Source: Alkalinema sp. CACIAM 70d
GTDB lineage: Bacteria; Cyanobacteriota; Cyanobacteriia; Leptolyngbyales; Leptolyngbyaceae
Reading direction: 5' to 3'
Assembly: GCA_002148405.1 (NCBI GenBank)
Contig: MUGG01000173.1
Coordinates: 1 to 35,381 of the forward strand
Length of the DNA stretch: 35,381 nt
The notes under the pieces are model-generated. The model saw only the letters and a list, made by a program, of their open reading frames with translations, had not been told where the DNA came from and searched no databases. Each line of letters starts with the position of its first letter. Within the stretch, counting starts at the first letter, position 1. Shown piece after piece: positions 1 through 7,320 of the stretch. The position numbers and the translations under genes are program-made.

Positions 1-64
1 ATCTTTGCTGCGGAGCAGCCCCGACGATCGCACCACATTACGAATTCATCGAATTCACGTCCCC

Positions 65-1546
65 TTACTGCTGCCGCCCGAGTTTCGCTCGCAATTCTTC
101 GCGAATGCGGCTGAGGATCGATCTCTCATCCAGGGACGACAAAATTTGATCCACCACAGCCTTTGGCCCATCGGGTCCCCAGGTTGCGCCGTTGGCCAAA
201 TAAGTCCGGGCAATGTGGCCGATGCTATAGGTGGCCACACCCGCAACGCCCGCTTGGGCGATCGCCACGGATAGATAGGGCAACGCCGATAGGCCCCCTG
301 TAGCCGGAACTGCCAACCCCAGCAAGCCCTTGAGAGAACTCAAGCCCAAATCTGCCAGTAACTCACTCGCACTAATTCCCCCCATGGCGAGGCCAATATT
401 TTTCAGTAATCCGATCGCGCCTTTTTCGGTCATAGGAATGCCATAGAGCTTAGACAGGCTGAGAATCAGGGCTACATCGATCGCGGCACTGCTGAGAATA
501 TCGATAACGGTGATGGGATTGACCGCCACTGCCACGGCCTTCGCCATTACCCCATTCCAAATCACGCGATCGCCACTGGATTCCCGAATTTGCAGCTTGC
601 GATCGACAATCCGTTCGTTAATCCCATCGGCAAACAGCATGGAGTTCAACGCCAGCAAGGCTTTGCCTTCCCGATCGAGCACCTCCAAAATTTTCAGCTT
701 GAGATCCTGTACCTGCGGTTCCCCAGCTACCATCCGCACAACAATCCGACCATCGGCCTGCCGAGTGCCGATCGGGGTGAGAGGTGCAGCGGAAGCCATG
801 ACAATTTCGTCAGGGGACAGTAACGTTTTCACCCGTTCATCCCGAATCTTGGCGTAAATACTCTGGCGATCGACTTCAGGATATTGATCGATCTTGTTGA
901 AGACCAGAATCATCGGCTTACCCACTTCCCGCAGTTGAGCCAGGGCCTGAAATTCCACTTGGGTAATATCCCCAGACACCACAAACAGAAGCAGGTCTGC
1001 CTGCTGAGCCACCGCTTTCGCCAGCAGTTCCCGATCCTCTCCCCCCACTTCGTCAATCCCCGGAGTATCAATCAATTCAATCTGCGCGCCCATTTGGCTG
1101 GTGGCTTTGCGAATCCATTGTTGTGCCGAGGAGAGGGATTGTGCCGAGGGGAGGGGTTCTTGGTTCAGAATCCACGTTGCCTGATGGGTCGTTTGCGTGA
1201 CTCCATGGATCGCCCCGGCTTGAAACACGGGTTGTCCAATCAAAGCATTCAGCAGTGACGATTTCCCCCGACCCACCATGCCAAAGGCTGCTATGTGCAC
1301 CACCGATCGTTCCAGCTTGTCTAACATACTGGATAGACTGGCTAATTCCTGCTCCAAGCCCTGCCGTTCCTGGGGTTGCAGATCTAAGCGATCGACCATT
1401 TCCTGCAACGCGGACTGGGCATTGCGGTAATTCAATTCAGCTTGGATTTCATCGAAACTGAGGAGGGTTTCCTCGATCGCGGGATCAAACTCAACGGGAA
1501 AAATGGGACGAGAATTTTCTTCGCTGGGGGGGAGAAAGGAGGTCAT
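65..1546 (-). CDS. Dynamin/Era-like GTPase with C-terminal DUF697 (YcjF-type) membrane domain
   Basis: A 493-residue P-loop GTPase. The G1 loop is at residues 89-97 (GMVGRGKSS), G3 is DTPG at 160-163 and G4 is NKID at 217-220. The N-terminal 80 residues are acidic and helical. The C-terminal third (about 330-470) is hydrophobic and Gly/Ala-rich and resembles DUF697, which in YcjF-type proteins associates with membranes. The family binds and hydrolyses GTP; the cellular role of cyanobacterial members is not established, and membrane or stress functions are only suggested. The ATG at 1546 has a weak AGG five bases upstream. An 18-bp in-frame tandem duplication lies between G1 and G3. It is transcribed away from a 365-bp spacer and appears monocistronic. 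The GTPase call is certain; the DUF697 label is from recognition of the pattern. Confidence 0.85.
   Translation of the reverse strand: MTSFLPPSEENSRPIFPVEFDPAIEETLLSFDEIQAELNYRNAQSALQEMVDRLDLQPQERQGLEQELASLSSMLDKLERSVVHIAAFGMVGRGKSSLLNALIGQPVFQAGAIHGVTQTTHQATWILNQEPLPSAQSLSSAQQWIRKATSQMGAQIELIDTPGIDEVGGEDRELLAKAVAQQADLLLFVVSGDITQVEFQALAQLREVGKPMILVFNKIDQYPEVDRQSIYAKIRDERVKTLLSPDEIVMASAAPLTPIGTRQADGRIVVRMVAGEPQVQDLKLKILEVLDREGKALLALNSMLFADGINERIVDRKLQIRESSGDRVIWNGVMAKAVAVAVNPITVIDILSSAAIDVALILSLSKLYGIPMTEKGAIGLLKNIGLAMGGISASELLADLGLSSLKGLLGLAVPATGGLSALPYLSVAIAQAGVAGVATYSIGHIARTYLANGATWGPDGPKAVVDQILSSLDERSILSRIREELRAKLGRQQ
1121..1156. repeat. 18-bp in-frame tandem duplication inside the GTPase gene
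   Basis: Two adjacent 18-bp copies (1121-1138 and 1139-1156) differ at two positions. Read on the minus strand they encode two six-residue units, PLPSAQ-like and SLSSAQ-like, between the G1 and G3 motifs. The length is a multiple of three, so the reading frame is kept. Confidence 0.8.
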
Positions 1547-1616
1547 CGCACCTAGGAGCTACTGTGGCACAACCAGAACAGGAAAAAACCGCTTAACTCA
1601 TCAATGCCTACCCGTT

Positions 1617-1644
1617 AAATGGTTATCAAGAAATGGTTATCAAG
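1617..1644. repeat. 14-bp perfect tandem duplication
   Basis: The unit AAATGGTTATCAAG occurs twice without a gap, at 1617-1630 and 1631-1644. It lies about 70-100 bp upstream of the GTPase start and could fall inside its promoter region. Confidence 0.85.
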
Positions 1645-1745
1645 AGCATTACCTGTCATGGTTGCGATCGTACCATTCGATTTTTCAGATTGCAGCCCAT
1701 CGGGAAAGTCACTGAATTCAATGATCGCAAGCATCCGCTCGATGT

Positions 1746-1799
1746 AACTTTCTGGGTTCACAACTTTCTGGGTTCACAACTTTCTGGGTTCGCAACTTT
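1746..1799. repeat. 16-bp tandem repeat, about 3.4 copies
   Basis: The unit AACTTTCTGGGTTCAC is at 1746-1761 and 1762-1777. A third copy with one change is at 1778-1793, followed by a partial AACTTT. It does not encode anything in a supported frame and looks like replication-slippage expansion. Confidence 0.9.
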
Positions 1800-1911
1800 G
1801 AAGGGGGCTAAGCTGCGGTAGCAGGTACGGATAGATCGGGGGAGAGTCTATCGACGAGGCTAGAATTTACGATCAAAGGCTCTGAACGACTGGAATTCAC
1901 ACCAGTCTCAG

Positions 1912-3234
1912 TTAAGCAAGTTGATGAACCAAGGCCACATTCATCTTGCCAAAGTTGGTGCTGAGGGCAATATTGAGGTGTTCCAGGGACGAAACCAGCC
2001 ACTGAACCGATTCCTGGGCATAGGCTTCATAGTGGTTAAAGAGAATCGAAAACCGCTTTTCTAAGTAGGGCTTCACTTTCCTGCAAATCAACACAATCTT
2101 CAACAACAGACTCGTGGTGAAAATAGGGCCAATATTGGATAACAAATCGACAAATACAAAATGTTTAGGCTGCTGCGAACTTTCAACAATTAGGAAATTG
2201 AGCAATTGGCTGCACGTACGCAGCAATAAGAACTCATTGAAGGGTTGAGCATGGTTTTCCGGCAACACCCTATTTAGGCAGTCATAGAGCTGATTGTTAA
2301 ACTGCCGACGACCGTAATCTGGATCCACAGAAGGCAATAGATATTCGTAGAGATCGTCTTTAAAGGATTTGAACGATCGAGCGTCATGGGTATGGGTTAG
2401 AAATCGTTGGGCCAGATCGCGATGGGTGCAATTGCCTTGCACTTTGCCAGCAAATTGCCGCAGTGCGGAACACACTTCCGGTTCAGTCAGCAATGTGGGA
2501 TTTTTTACAGGATAAAGCGTGCGCCCTACCGTATCTGATCCCGTTTGGTTAAACAGATGCGATCGACGAATTTGGTAGGTGACAAACTGAGACAGATCCA
2601 GCTCATACTGATGCTGCATCGTGTCCTGCAAGTCCCGAATCGACTGCTGATCTTCCACAGAACTCGATTCACTGACCAAGCAGTGGGAGTAAAGATAGGG
2701 GTAACGACGAATCAATTTGCCCAAGGGCAAACGGGTTTGAGACAGATCACTATTACTCTCAAGAACATGAGCTAACCGACGCAGGGTTAAAAACTGTTCA
2801 GTCTCCAGGAAATATCGCATGAACTCCCGCAACCGCTTGATCGCCTTGGCGCGGCTAAACTCATTCGCGGGCCGCGAAGGGGAGCTTTCCAGTAGATGGA
2901 TCAAGTCTGGAATAGCTGCTTGGGTTTGGGGGCGACCTTGCCAACGATTGGTCAGGATATGAATGCAGCGATTCAGAATAAATTGAAATTCTTCCATCTC
3001 AATATTTGAGAGGATGAGCCGATCTAAATTTTTGAGAACGTTGTGATCGGGATAATTGGTACCTTCAATAAACAGCAGCCGCATCCGATCGATCAACTCT
3101 TGAGGTGTTTCTAGTTGAACAATTTGAAGTAGGTGATCATATAACTGTTGCTCTTCGGTGCCGATCGATCGAAAGTTATGGTTTACCCAATGATTCACGT
3201 CCACTGTGCCCCTGCTGCTATAACCTTCACTCAT
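1912..3234 (-). CDS. conserved cyanobacterial-type protein of unknown function, 440 aa
   Basis: I do not recognise a domain. The 440-residue product is soluble, rich in Leu, Arg and Gln, and predicted by eye to be almost entirely alpha-helical. It has no signal peptide, no clear membrane segment and no nucleotide-binding motif. Several regular helical blocks with charged faces (for example residues 40-130 and 350-430) could form a helical-repeat scaffold, but that is inference. The ATG at 3234 is well supported: AGGAG lies four bases upstream on the minus strand. It is separated by over 350 bp from the genes on either side, so it is probably its own transcription unit. The coding status is firm and the function is unknown. 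Confidence 0.8.
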   Translation of the reverse strand: MSEGYSSRGTVDVNHWVNHNFRSIGTEEQQLYDHLLQIVQLETPQELIDRMRLLFIEGTNYPDHNVLKNLDRLILSNIEMEEFQFILNRCIHILTNRWQGRPQTQAAIPDLIHLLESSPSRPANEFSRAKAIKRLREFMRYFLETEQFLTLRRLAHVLESNSDLSQTRLPLGKLIRRYPYLYSHCLVSESSSVEDQQSIRDLQDTMQHQYELDLSQFVTYQIRRSHLFNQTGSDTVGRTLYPVKNPTLLTEPEVCSALRQFAGKVQGNCTHRDLAQRFLTHTHDARSFKSFKDDLYEYLLPSVDPDYGRRQFNNQLYDCLNRVLPENHAQPFNEFLLLRTCSQLLNFLIVESSQQPKHFVFVDLLSNIGPIFTTSLLLKIVLICRKVKPYLEKRFSILFNHYEAYAQESVQWLVSSLEHLNIALSTNFGKMNVALVHQLA

Positions 3235-3601
3235 GGTTCTCCTGAGGTCAATCCCTGGGTCTTGAGCATCTTAAGCTGAGTCATCAGCCCCAATTGGTTA
3301 GACACATCACATCCCGAAAATTTGGAGATTTCTTTCTAAATCTAAAGAAAATTAACCAAATCTAGGAAGTCATATGGCCTGGGTACTGCGTATTTTTATA
3401 CTACCTAAACCACAAAGGAACTCCGTAGAATTCCCCTTCCTTCATAGAATCTAAACACCAATTTGGCGATTTTTATGGCAGACACTTCAAGAAGTGTCAT
3501 AGGATAAGGTCGATTGAAAGGACAAACCTTTGGGGGATTAGGTACTCCTGCTGCCGTATATATACGACTCTGCTGAACGACTTTATGCAGGAAGAAGGAC
3601 G
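3235..3601. promoter_or_regulatory. spacer with several inverted repeats between the 440-aa gene and a small ORF
   Basis: This AT-rich region should contain the promoter of the 440-residue protein gene (minus) and, if real, that of the small ORF at 3602 (plus). Visible structures are a 7-bp pair TTGGTTA (3294-3300) with TAACCAA (3353-3359); a nested TTTCTTT/AAAGAAA hairpin (3329-3350); a tight GACACTT/AAGTGTC inverted repeat (3481-3498); and a perfect 12-bp palindrome CGTATATATACG (3555-3566) 36 bp before the small ORF. The last two look like operator-type sites. No -35/-10 pair is strong enough to call. Confidence 0.4.
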
Positions 3602-3733
3602 ATGACCGAGAATAAAAGTTCCGCTAGAGAGGAAAAAGCTGAGTCAATCGTCTGGAGTAAAAACGGCTCAATTCCAGAAAAGGAATTCCAGTTTAATTGC
3701 TCACCGTCCAAGAGCCCAACTGATGCATTGTAA
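3602..3733 (+). CDS. putative 43-residue small protein, unknown function
   Basis: An ATG-to-TAA ORF of 43 codons on the plus strand, in a 614-bp gap between two minus-strand genes. It is preceded by purine-rich AGGAAGAAGGA (3589-3599), a strong Shine-Dalgarno candidate with AGGA nine bases from the ATG. The product is hydrophilic and Glu/Lys/Ser-rich, with a central IVWSKNGSIP segment and one Cys. There is no membrane segment or known motif. A palindrome and an inverted repeat lie just upstream. A weak TCC/GGA stem followed by TTTT at about 3799-3822 might terminate it. It is too short for ordinary gene callers. I cannot name a family; it may be chance, but the ribosome-binding signal and protein-like composition argue for translation. 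Confidence 0.4.
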   Translation: MTENKSSAREEKAESIVWSKNGSIPEKEFQFNCSPSKSPTDAL

Positions 3734-3848
3734 TTCACACATCAGAGGTGGAAAGAGGTGGCTGCCCTTGTTCAATTTATACAACCCTATCCTGGAAATC
3801 CCGGACAATTTTGCAATTCTTGAGATAAAACAAATCCATCAAAACTTG

Positions 3849-6110
3849 TCAAGCGAGTAGTGACTCATCAACCTGTGTAACTCGGCGTAAATTTAATACA
3901 TCCGTCATCTTGCGAATTTGGGTGAAGGTATGTTCCAGTTGCCGATGGTCACAGATATCAATACCCAGATCGATCGTGGCAGTTTGATCAGGATAGGTTT
4001 TGACCTGCGCATTCCGCACATTGATATTGTTATCGGTTAAGCGCGAGAGGAGATCTTTCAGAACCCCCACCCGATCGATCACTTCAATCTGAATTTCTAC
4101 AGGATAGGTCTGCTGCCGTCCACGATCGTTCGTCGGATTCCAACTGACGGGGATGAGCCGTTCTCCCTCCACCCGCTCTAAGTTGGGACAACCTTGGCGA
4201 TGAATTGAAATACCGTGGCCCCGCGTCACGACGCCGATAATCGACTCCCCTGGAACGGGGTGACAGCACTTCGCAATGTGGTAAAGCAGTCCTTCAACCC
4301 CCGCGATCGGCGATTTGGATAGCGTTGGAGTGGGTGCAGGAGGATTTTTGGGACTAAAACTAACCGTGGCGGTCGTATTCTCGGATGGGGCAGCGGGAGA
4401 CTGAGCTTTAACAGCATCTCGAATCCGATTGAGGGCATGATTGAGGGTGACTTCCCCATAGCCAACCGCCGCCAAGAGGTCATCCACCGTTTGGTAATTA
4501 CACCGTTCCGCTGCGGTTTGCATGGGTGGCGACTTCAGCAAGGCTTCAAAGCCATTTTTGCCCAAGGATTTTTCCAGCATGTCCCGACCCCGAGCAATGT
4601 TTTCATCCCGGTGCGATCGCTTATACCACTGACGAATTCGGTTGCGGGCACTGGGCGTCACCACGAAATTCAACCAGTCCAAGCTAGGACGGGAATTTTT
4701 CTGCGTCAGAATTTCAACAATGTCGCCGTTTTCCAGACTAGTGTCTAATGTCACCATGCGACCATTCACCCGTGCCCCGGCGCAATGATTTCCGACTTCG
4801 CTGTGAATCCGGTAGGCAAAATCCACAGGAGTCGCCTTGGGACTGAGAGGAATGACTTCGCCTTGGGGCGTAAAGACGTAAATTTCGCTATCAAAGAGAT
4901 TATCTTTGATCGTATCTAAATACTCCTGCGCGTCCTTCAAATCACTTTGCCAGTCAAGGAGTTGCCGAAGCCAGGTAAACTTCTCATCGGTCGTATTCAT
5001 CTGGGTGGTCGTTGATCCACCAGATTCCTTATATTTCCAATGGGCAGCAATCCCGTATTCCGCCACATGGTGCATTTCCATAGTGCGAATTTGCACTTCC
5101 AATGGACGACCACCCAGGCCAATCACACCAGTATGAAGCGATTGGTAGCGGTTGGGTTTGGGTAGGCCAATGTAGTCTTTAAAGCGACCAGGAATCGGGC
5201 GGAACATGTCGTGAACCACAGCCAAGGCTCGGTAACATTCATCCTTATTTTCGACAATGATACGAATGGCCGCGATGTCATAGATTTGCTCATATTCTTT
5301 CTGCTGCTTCTGCATTTTCTGGTAAATGCCATAGAGATGCTTAGGCCGACCGCTGATATCCAACCAGTGAATTCCCAGCTCTTCTAAACGCGGCTTCAGC
5401 ATTTCCTTAACTTGGGAGAGCTGCGCCTCTCGCACCGTGCGTCGCTCAGCCACTCGCTGGCTAATTTCGCGGTAGGCTTCCGGTTCCAGATACTTGAACG
5501 AGAGATCTTCCAGTTCCCACTTGATGTTGCCAATCCCCAAACGGTTGGCCAAGGGGGCAAAAATATCGCGGGTTTCCTGGGAAATCCGCCGGCGTTTCTC
5601 GTCAGCCAAATGTTCCAGGGTTTGCATGTTGTGCAGCCGATCGGCCAATTTGACCACAATTACCCGGATATCCTTAGCCATTGCCAGGAACATGCGCCGG
5701 AAATTCTCGGCCTGTCGCTCTTTTTTGCTGGAAAAGTTAAACTTCGAGAGCTTAGTAACCCCTTCCACCAGCACCCGGACTTCTGGACCAAACCGTTCTT
5801 CAATTTCCTCACAAGACACGTCGGTATCTTCAACAATGTCGTGGAGAAAACCAGCGGCAATCATGCTGCTACTCCCACCTAAATCCCGTAAAATCCCCGC
5901 AACAGCCACCGGATGGGCAATATATGGTTCTCCCGAAACACGCCGTTGCCCTTCATGGAGCTGGTAGGCAAAGTCAAAGGCTCGACAGATTAAGTCATTC
6001 GCTTTCCAGGGATCAGGGTCGTTGGGGGTGGCTGTACCATCCAGTAGGCAGGCCCGTAACCAAGGGGGAAGGTTGAGATCGGTAGGAAGAGATCGGATGG
6101 GGAGATTCAT
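3849..6110 (-). CDS. relA/spoT: bifunctional (p)ppGpp synthetase/hydrolase Rel (RelA/SpoT homologue)
   Basis: A cytosolic stringent-response enzyme that transfers pyrophosphate from ATP to GDP/GTP and also hydrolyses (p)ppGpp. Its 753 residues have the full long-Rel order. An HD hydrolase domain covers about 45-200, with H66, H90-D91 and the HDxxED box at 90-95. The synthetase domain covers about 250-370 and contains RFKD at 309-312; this RXKD form, rather than EXDD, marks bifunctional Rel. A TGS domain is at 408-470, a conserved Cys pair (C615-C616) at the start of the zinc-finger/RIS region, and an ACT domain at 670-748. All catalytic residues I looked for are present. The ATG at 6110 has no clear Shine-Dalgarno. 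It is transcribed alone, with a 615-bp divergent spacer upstream. Identification is firm. Confidence 0.97.
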   Translation of the reverse strand: MNLPIRSLPTDLNLPPWLRACLLDGTATPNDPDPWKANDLICRAFDFAYQLHEGQRRVSGEPYIAHPVAVAGILRDLGGSSSMIAAGFLHDIVEDTDVSCEEIEERFGPEVRVLVEGVTKLSKFNFSSKKERQAENFRRMFLAMAKDIRVIVVKLADRLHNMQTLEHLADEKRRRISQETRDIFAPLANRLGIGNIKWELEDLSFKYLEPEAYREISQRVAERRTVREAQLSQVKEMLKPRLEELGIHWLDISGRPKHLYGIYQKMQKQQKEYEQIYDIAAIRIIVENKDECYRALAVVHDMFRPIPGRFKDYIGLPKPNRYQSLHTGVIGLGGRPLEVQIRTMEMHHVAEYGIAAHWKYKESGGSTTTQMNTTDEKFTWLRQLLDWQSDLKDAQEYLDTIKDNLFDSEIYVFTPQGEVIPLSPKATPVDFAYRIHSEVGNHCAGARVNGRMVTLDTSLENGDIVEILTQKNSRPSLDWLNFVVTPSARNRIRQWYKRSHRDENIARGRDMLEKSLGKNGFEALLKSPPMQTAAERCNYQTVDDLLAAVGYGEVTLNHALNRIRDAVKAQSPAAPSENTTATVSFSPKNPPAPTPTLSKSPIAGVEGLLYHIAKCCHPVPGESIIGVVTRGHGISIHRQGCPNLERVEGERLIPVSWNPTNDRGRQQTYPVEIQIEVIDRVGVLKDLLSRLTDNNINVRNAQVKTYPDQTATIDLGIDICDHRQLEHTFTQIRKMTDVLNLRRVTQVDESLLA

Positions 6111-6725
6111 GCTAGCCGCCCGAATGCACTAGATTTGGATTTGAAGAAAGACTGATCTGGAATTTTGATCAAACAAGCAGTAGGAGTCGTTGGCAAACTA
6201 TCTCTGCATTTGCGAAATTTGCAAACTACCCGTGCGAACTGCACAGTTGAAGTCCTTGGAAACTCTTGGAAATCCTTGAAAATATCGAATCATCCTAGGA
6301 TAGGGAGAGGAGATGTAAACAAAATTCCGGCAAAAAGAGTGAAAAGTTATCCAGCAGCAACATGTGCTTCTAGATCCCGGTAACCTATCTTTACCAATCG
6401 TGGCTTCCTAGAATACTGAGCGGTATCTATGAATGCCAATTAGCACTCTTGTAAAATTTTCTTTTAAAAAGCAAAAGCCCTACGGTTGAAAAATTTGCTG
6501 TTTGGAAAGTTCTAATAACTTTCACTGCTGCTAAGCACTTTTAGAAGATATCCCCCCATTCTATCAAGAATGTTGATACACTTCTTCACGTTATTTAAAT
6601 CAAGCCTTAGTTATGGGCTTGGTATTAGATTCGGCATTAGATAACGGCTCGGTGCGATCCCCGGAACAACTCAATGCCATCACACCCAACGTTCTCAGAT
6701 CGCCACCCTTAATACAGGATGAAAG
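6111..6725. promoter_or_regulatory. 615-bp divergent spacer between rel and patD
   Basis: This AT-rich spacer separates rel (minus) from patD (plus) and should hold both promoters. It has three short imperfect direct repeats of a CTTGGAAA-type motif (6253-6282). It also has an operator-like inverted repeat TATCAA-N5-TTGATA (6562-6578), about 150 bp upstream of patD. No gene, RNA family or confident promoter is visible; the ORFs in it lack start signals. Confidence 0.4.
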
Positions 6726-7256
6726 ATGATCCCCAAAACGCAGCGTAGGATTTACGAAAACTTTCGGGCTCAATTGATTCAACTGTTGCACCAAGTGCGG
6801 GATGTGGCCCAGAGAGGGCAGGTGTCGGAGGCTTTTTATCCTCTAAATCAAGAAAATTCTACTGCTCCGATCGCAGCTCTAGAAATTGATCGATCCGAGA
6901 CCCCGATTACTACTAACCTGCGCCCTACCCACTCCAACTCTGCAAACTCGAGACCTTTCGGGTTAATTTCCTCAGGACTGGCCAACCTTCAGGGAATGTT
7001 TCGGGAACAAGTTTTAACGCTTCCCTTAGAGGAAATTGATTCCACCCACCGGGCCAAGGTGCAATCCTATCAAGCTGAAATCAGTAAGCAACTACGTTTG
7101 GTAGGACTAGATTGCACGTTTCTGGCCGCAGCTCGACAACCTCAGACGCAGGCTCAACGGGTACAGCAGGTAATCGATCGGGTAGAAACCCTAATTCGTT
7201 ATTGCCACGGAATTTTGGGCGAACCAGAGGAAAATTCTGGGCTGGGGCAATCCTAA
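6726..7256 (+). CDS. patD: PatD-family protein (heterocyst frequency control protein homologue)
   Basis: A 176-residue helical protein. The C-terminal half (about residues 75-165) matches my recollection of the PatD family: an LQxMFREQVLTLP segment, an SYQAEISKQLRLVGLD segment, and a closing RVETLIRYCHGIL helix. The N-terminal helix (1-35) is also typical. Residues 40-75 form a Ser/Thr/Asn-rich linker that makes it longer than the roughly 120-130 residues I expect. In Anabaena, PatD influences heterocyst number; homologues also occur in cyanobacteria that make no heterocysts, where the role is unknown. AGGA seven bases before the ATG supports the start. The ABC gene follows 64 bp downstream and may be cotranscribed. 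The family assignment is from pattern recognition. Confidence 0.6.
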   Translation: MIPKTQRRIYENFRAQLIQLLHQVRDVAQRGQVSEAFYPLNQENSTAPIAALEIDRSETPITTNLRPTHSNSANSRPFGLISSGLANLQGMFREQVLTLPLEEIDSTHRAKVQSYQAEISKQLRLVGLDCTFLAAARQPQTQAQRVQQVIDRVETLIRYCHGILGEPEENSGLGQS

Positions 7257-7320
7257 AGCAGCTTCCAATCTCAGGGTAAGATTGCTGCAATATCGTTTTC
7301 ACCGATCGCCCCCCATTCCT

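Larger units (their letters stand above)
1547..1911. other. 365-bp spacer upstream of the GTPase gene with short tandem repeats
   Basis: No convincing gene. It holds two separate short tandem repeats (listed individually) and presumably the promoter of the GTPase gene and the 3' end of the 440-residue protein gene. The possible ORFs here have no start signal and are repeat-derived. Confidence 0.6.

Noticed and set aside
7..19. GCTGC-GGA-GCAGC hairpin after the GTPase gene
   Set aside because: Only five base pairs and no U-tract on the minus strand; not a credible terminator.
6165..6383. 72-codon ORF in the rel-patD spacer
   Set aside because: No ribosome-binding site, basic random-looking composition, and the region contains short direct repeats.
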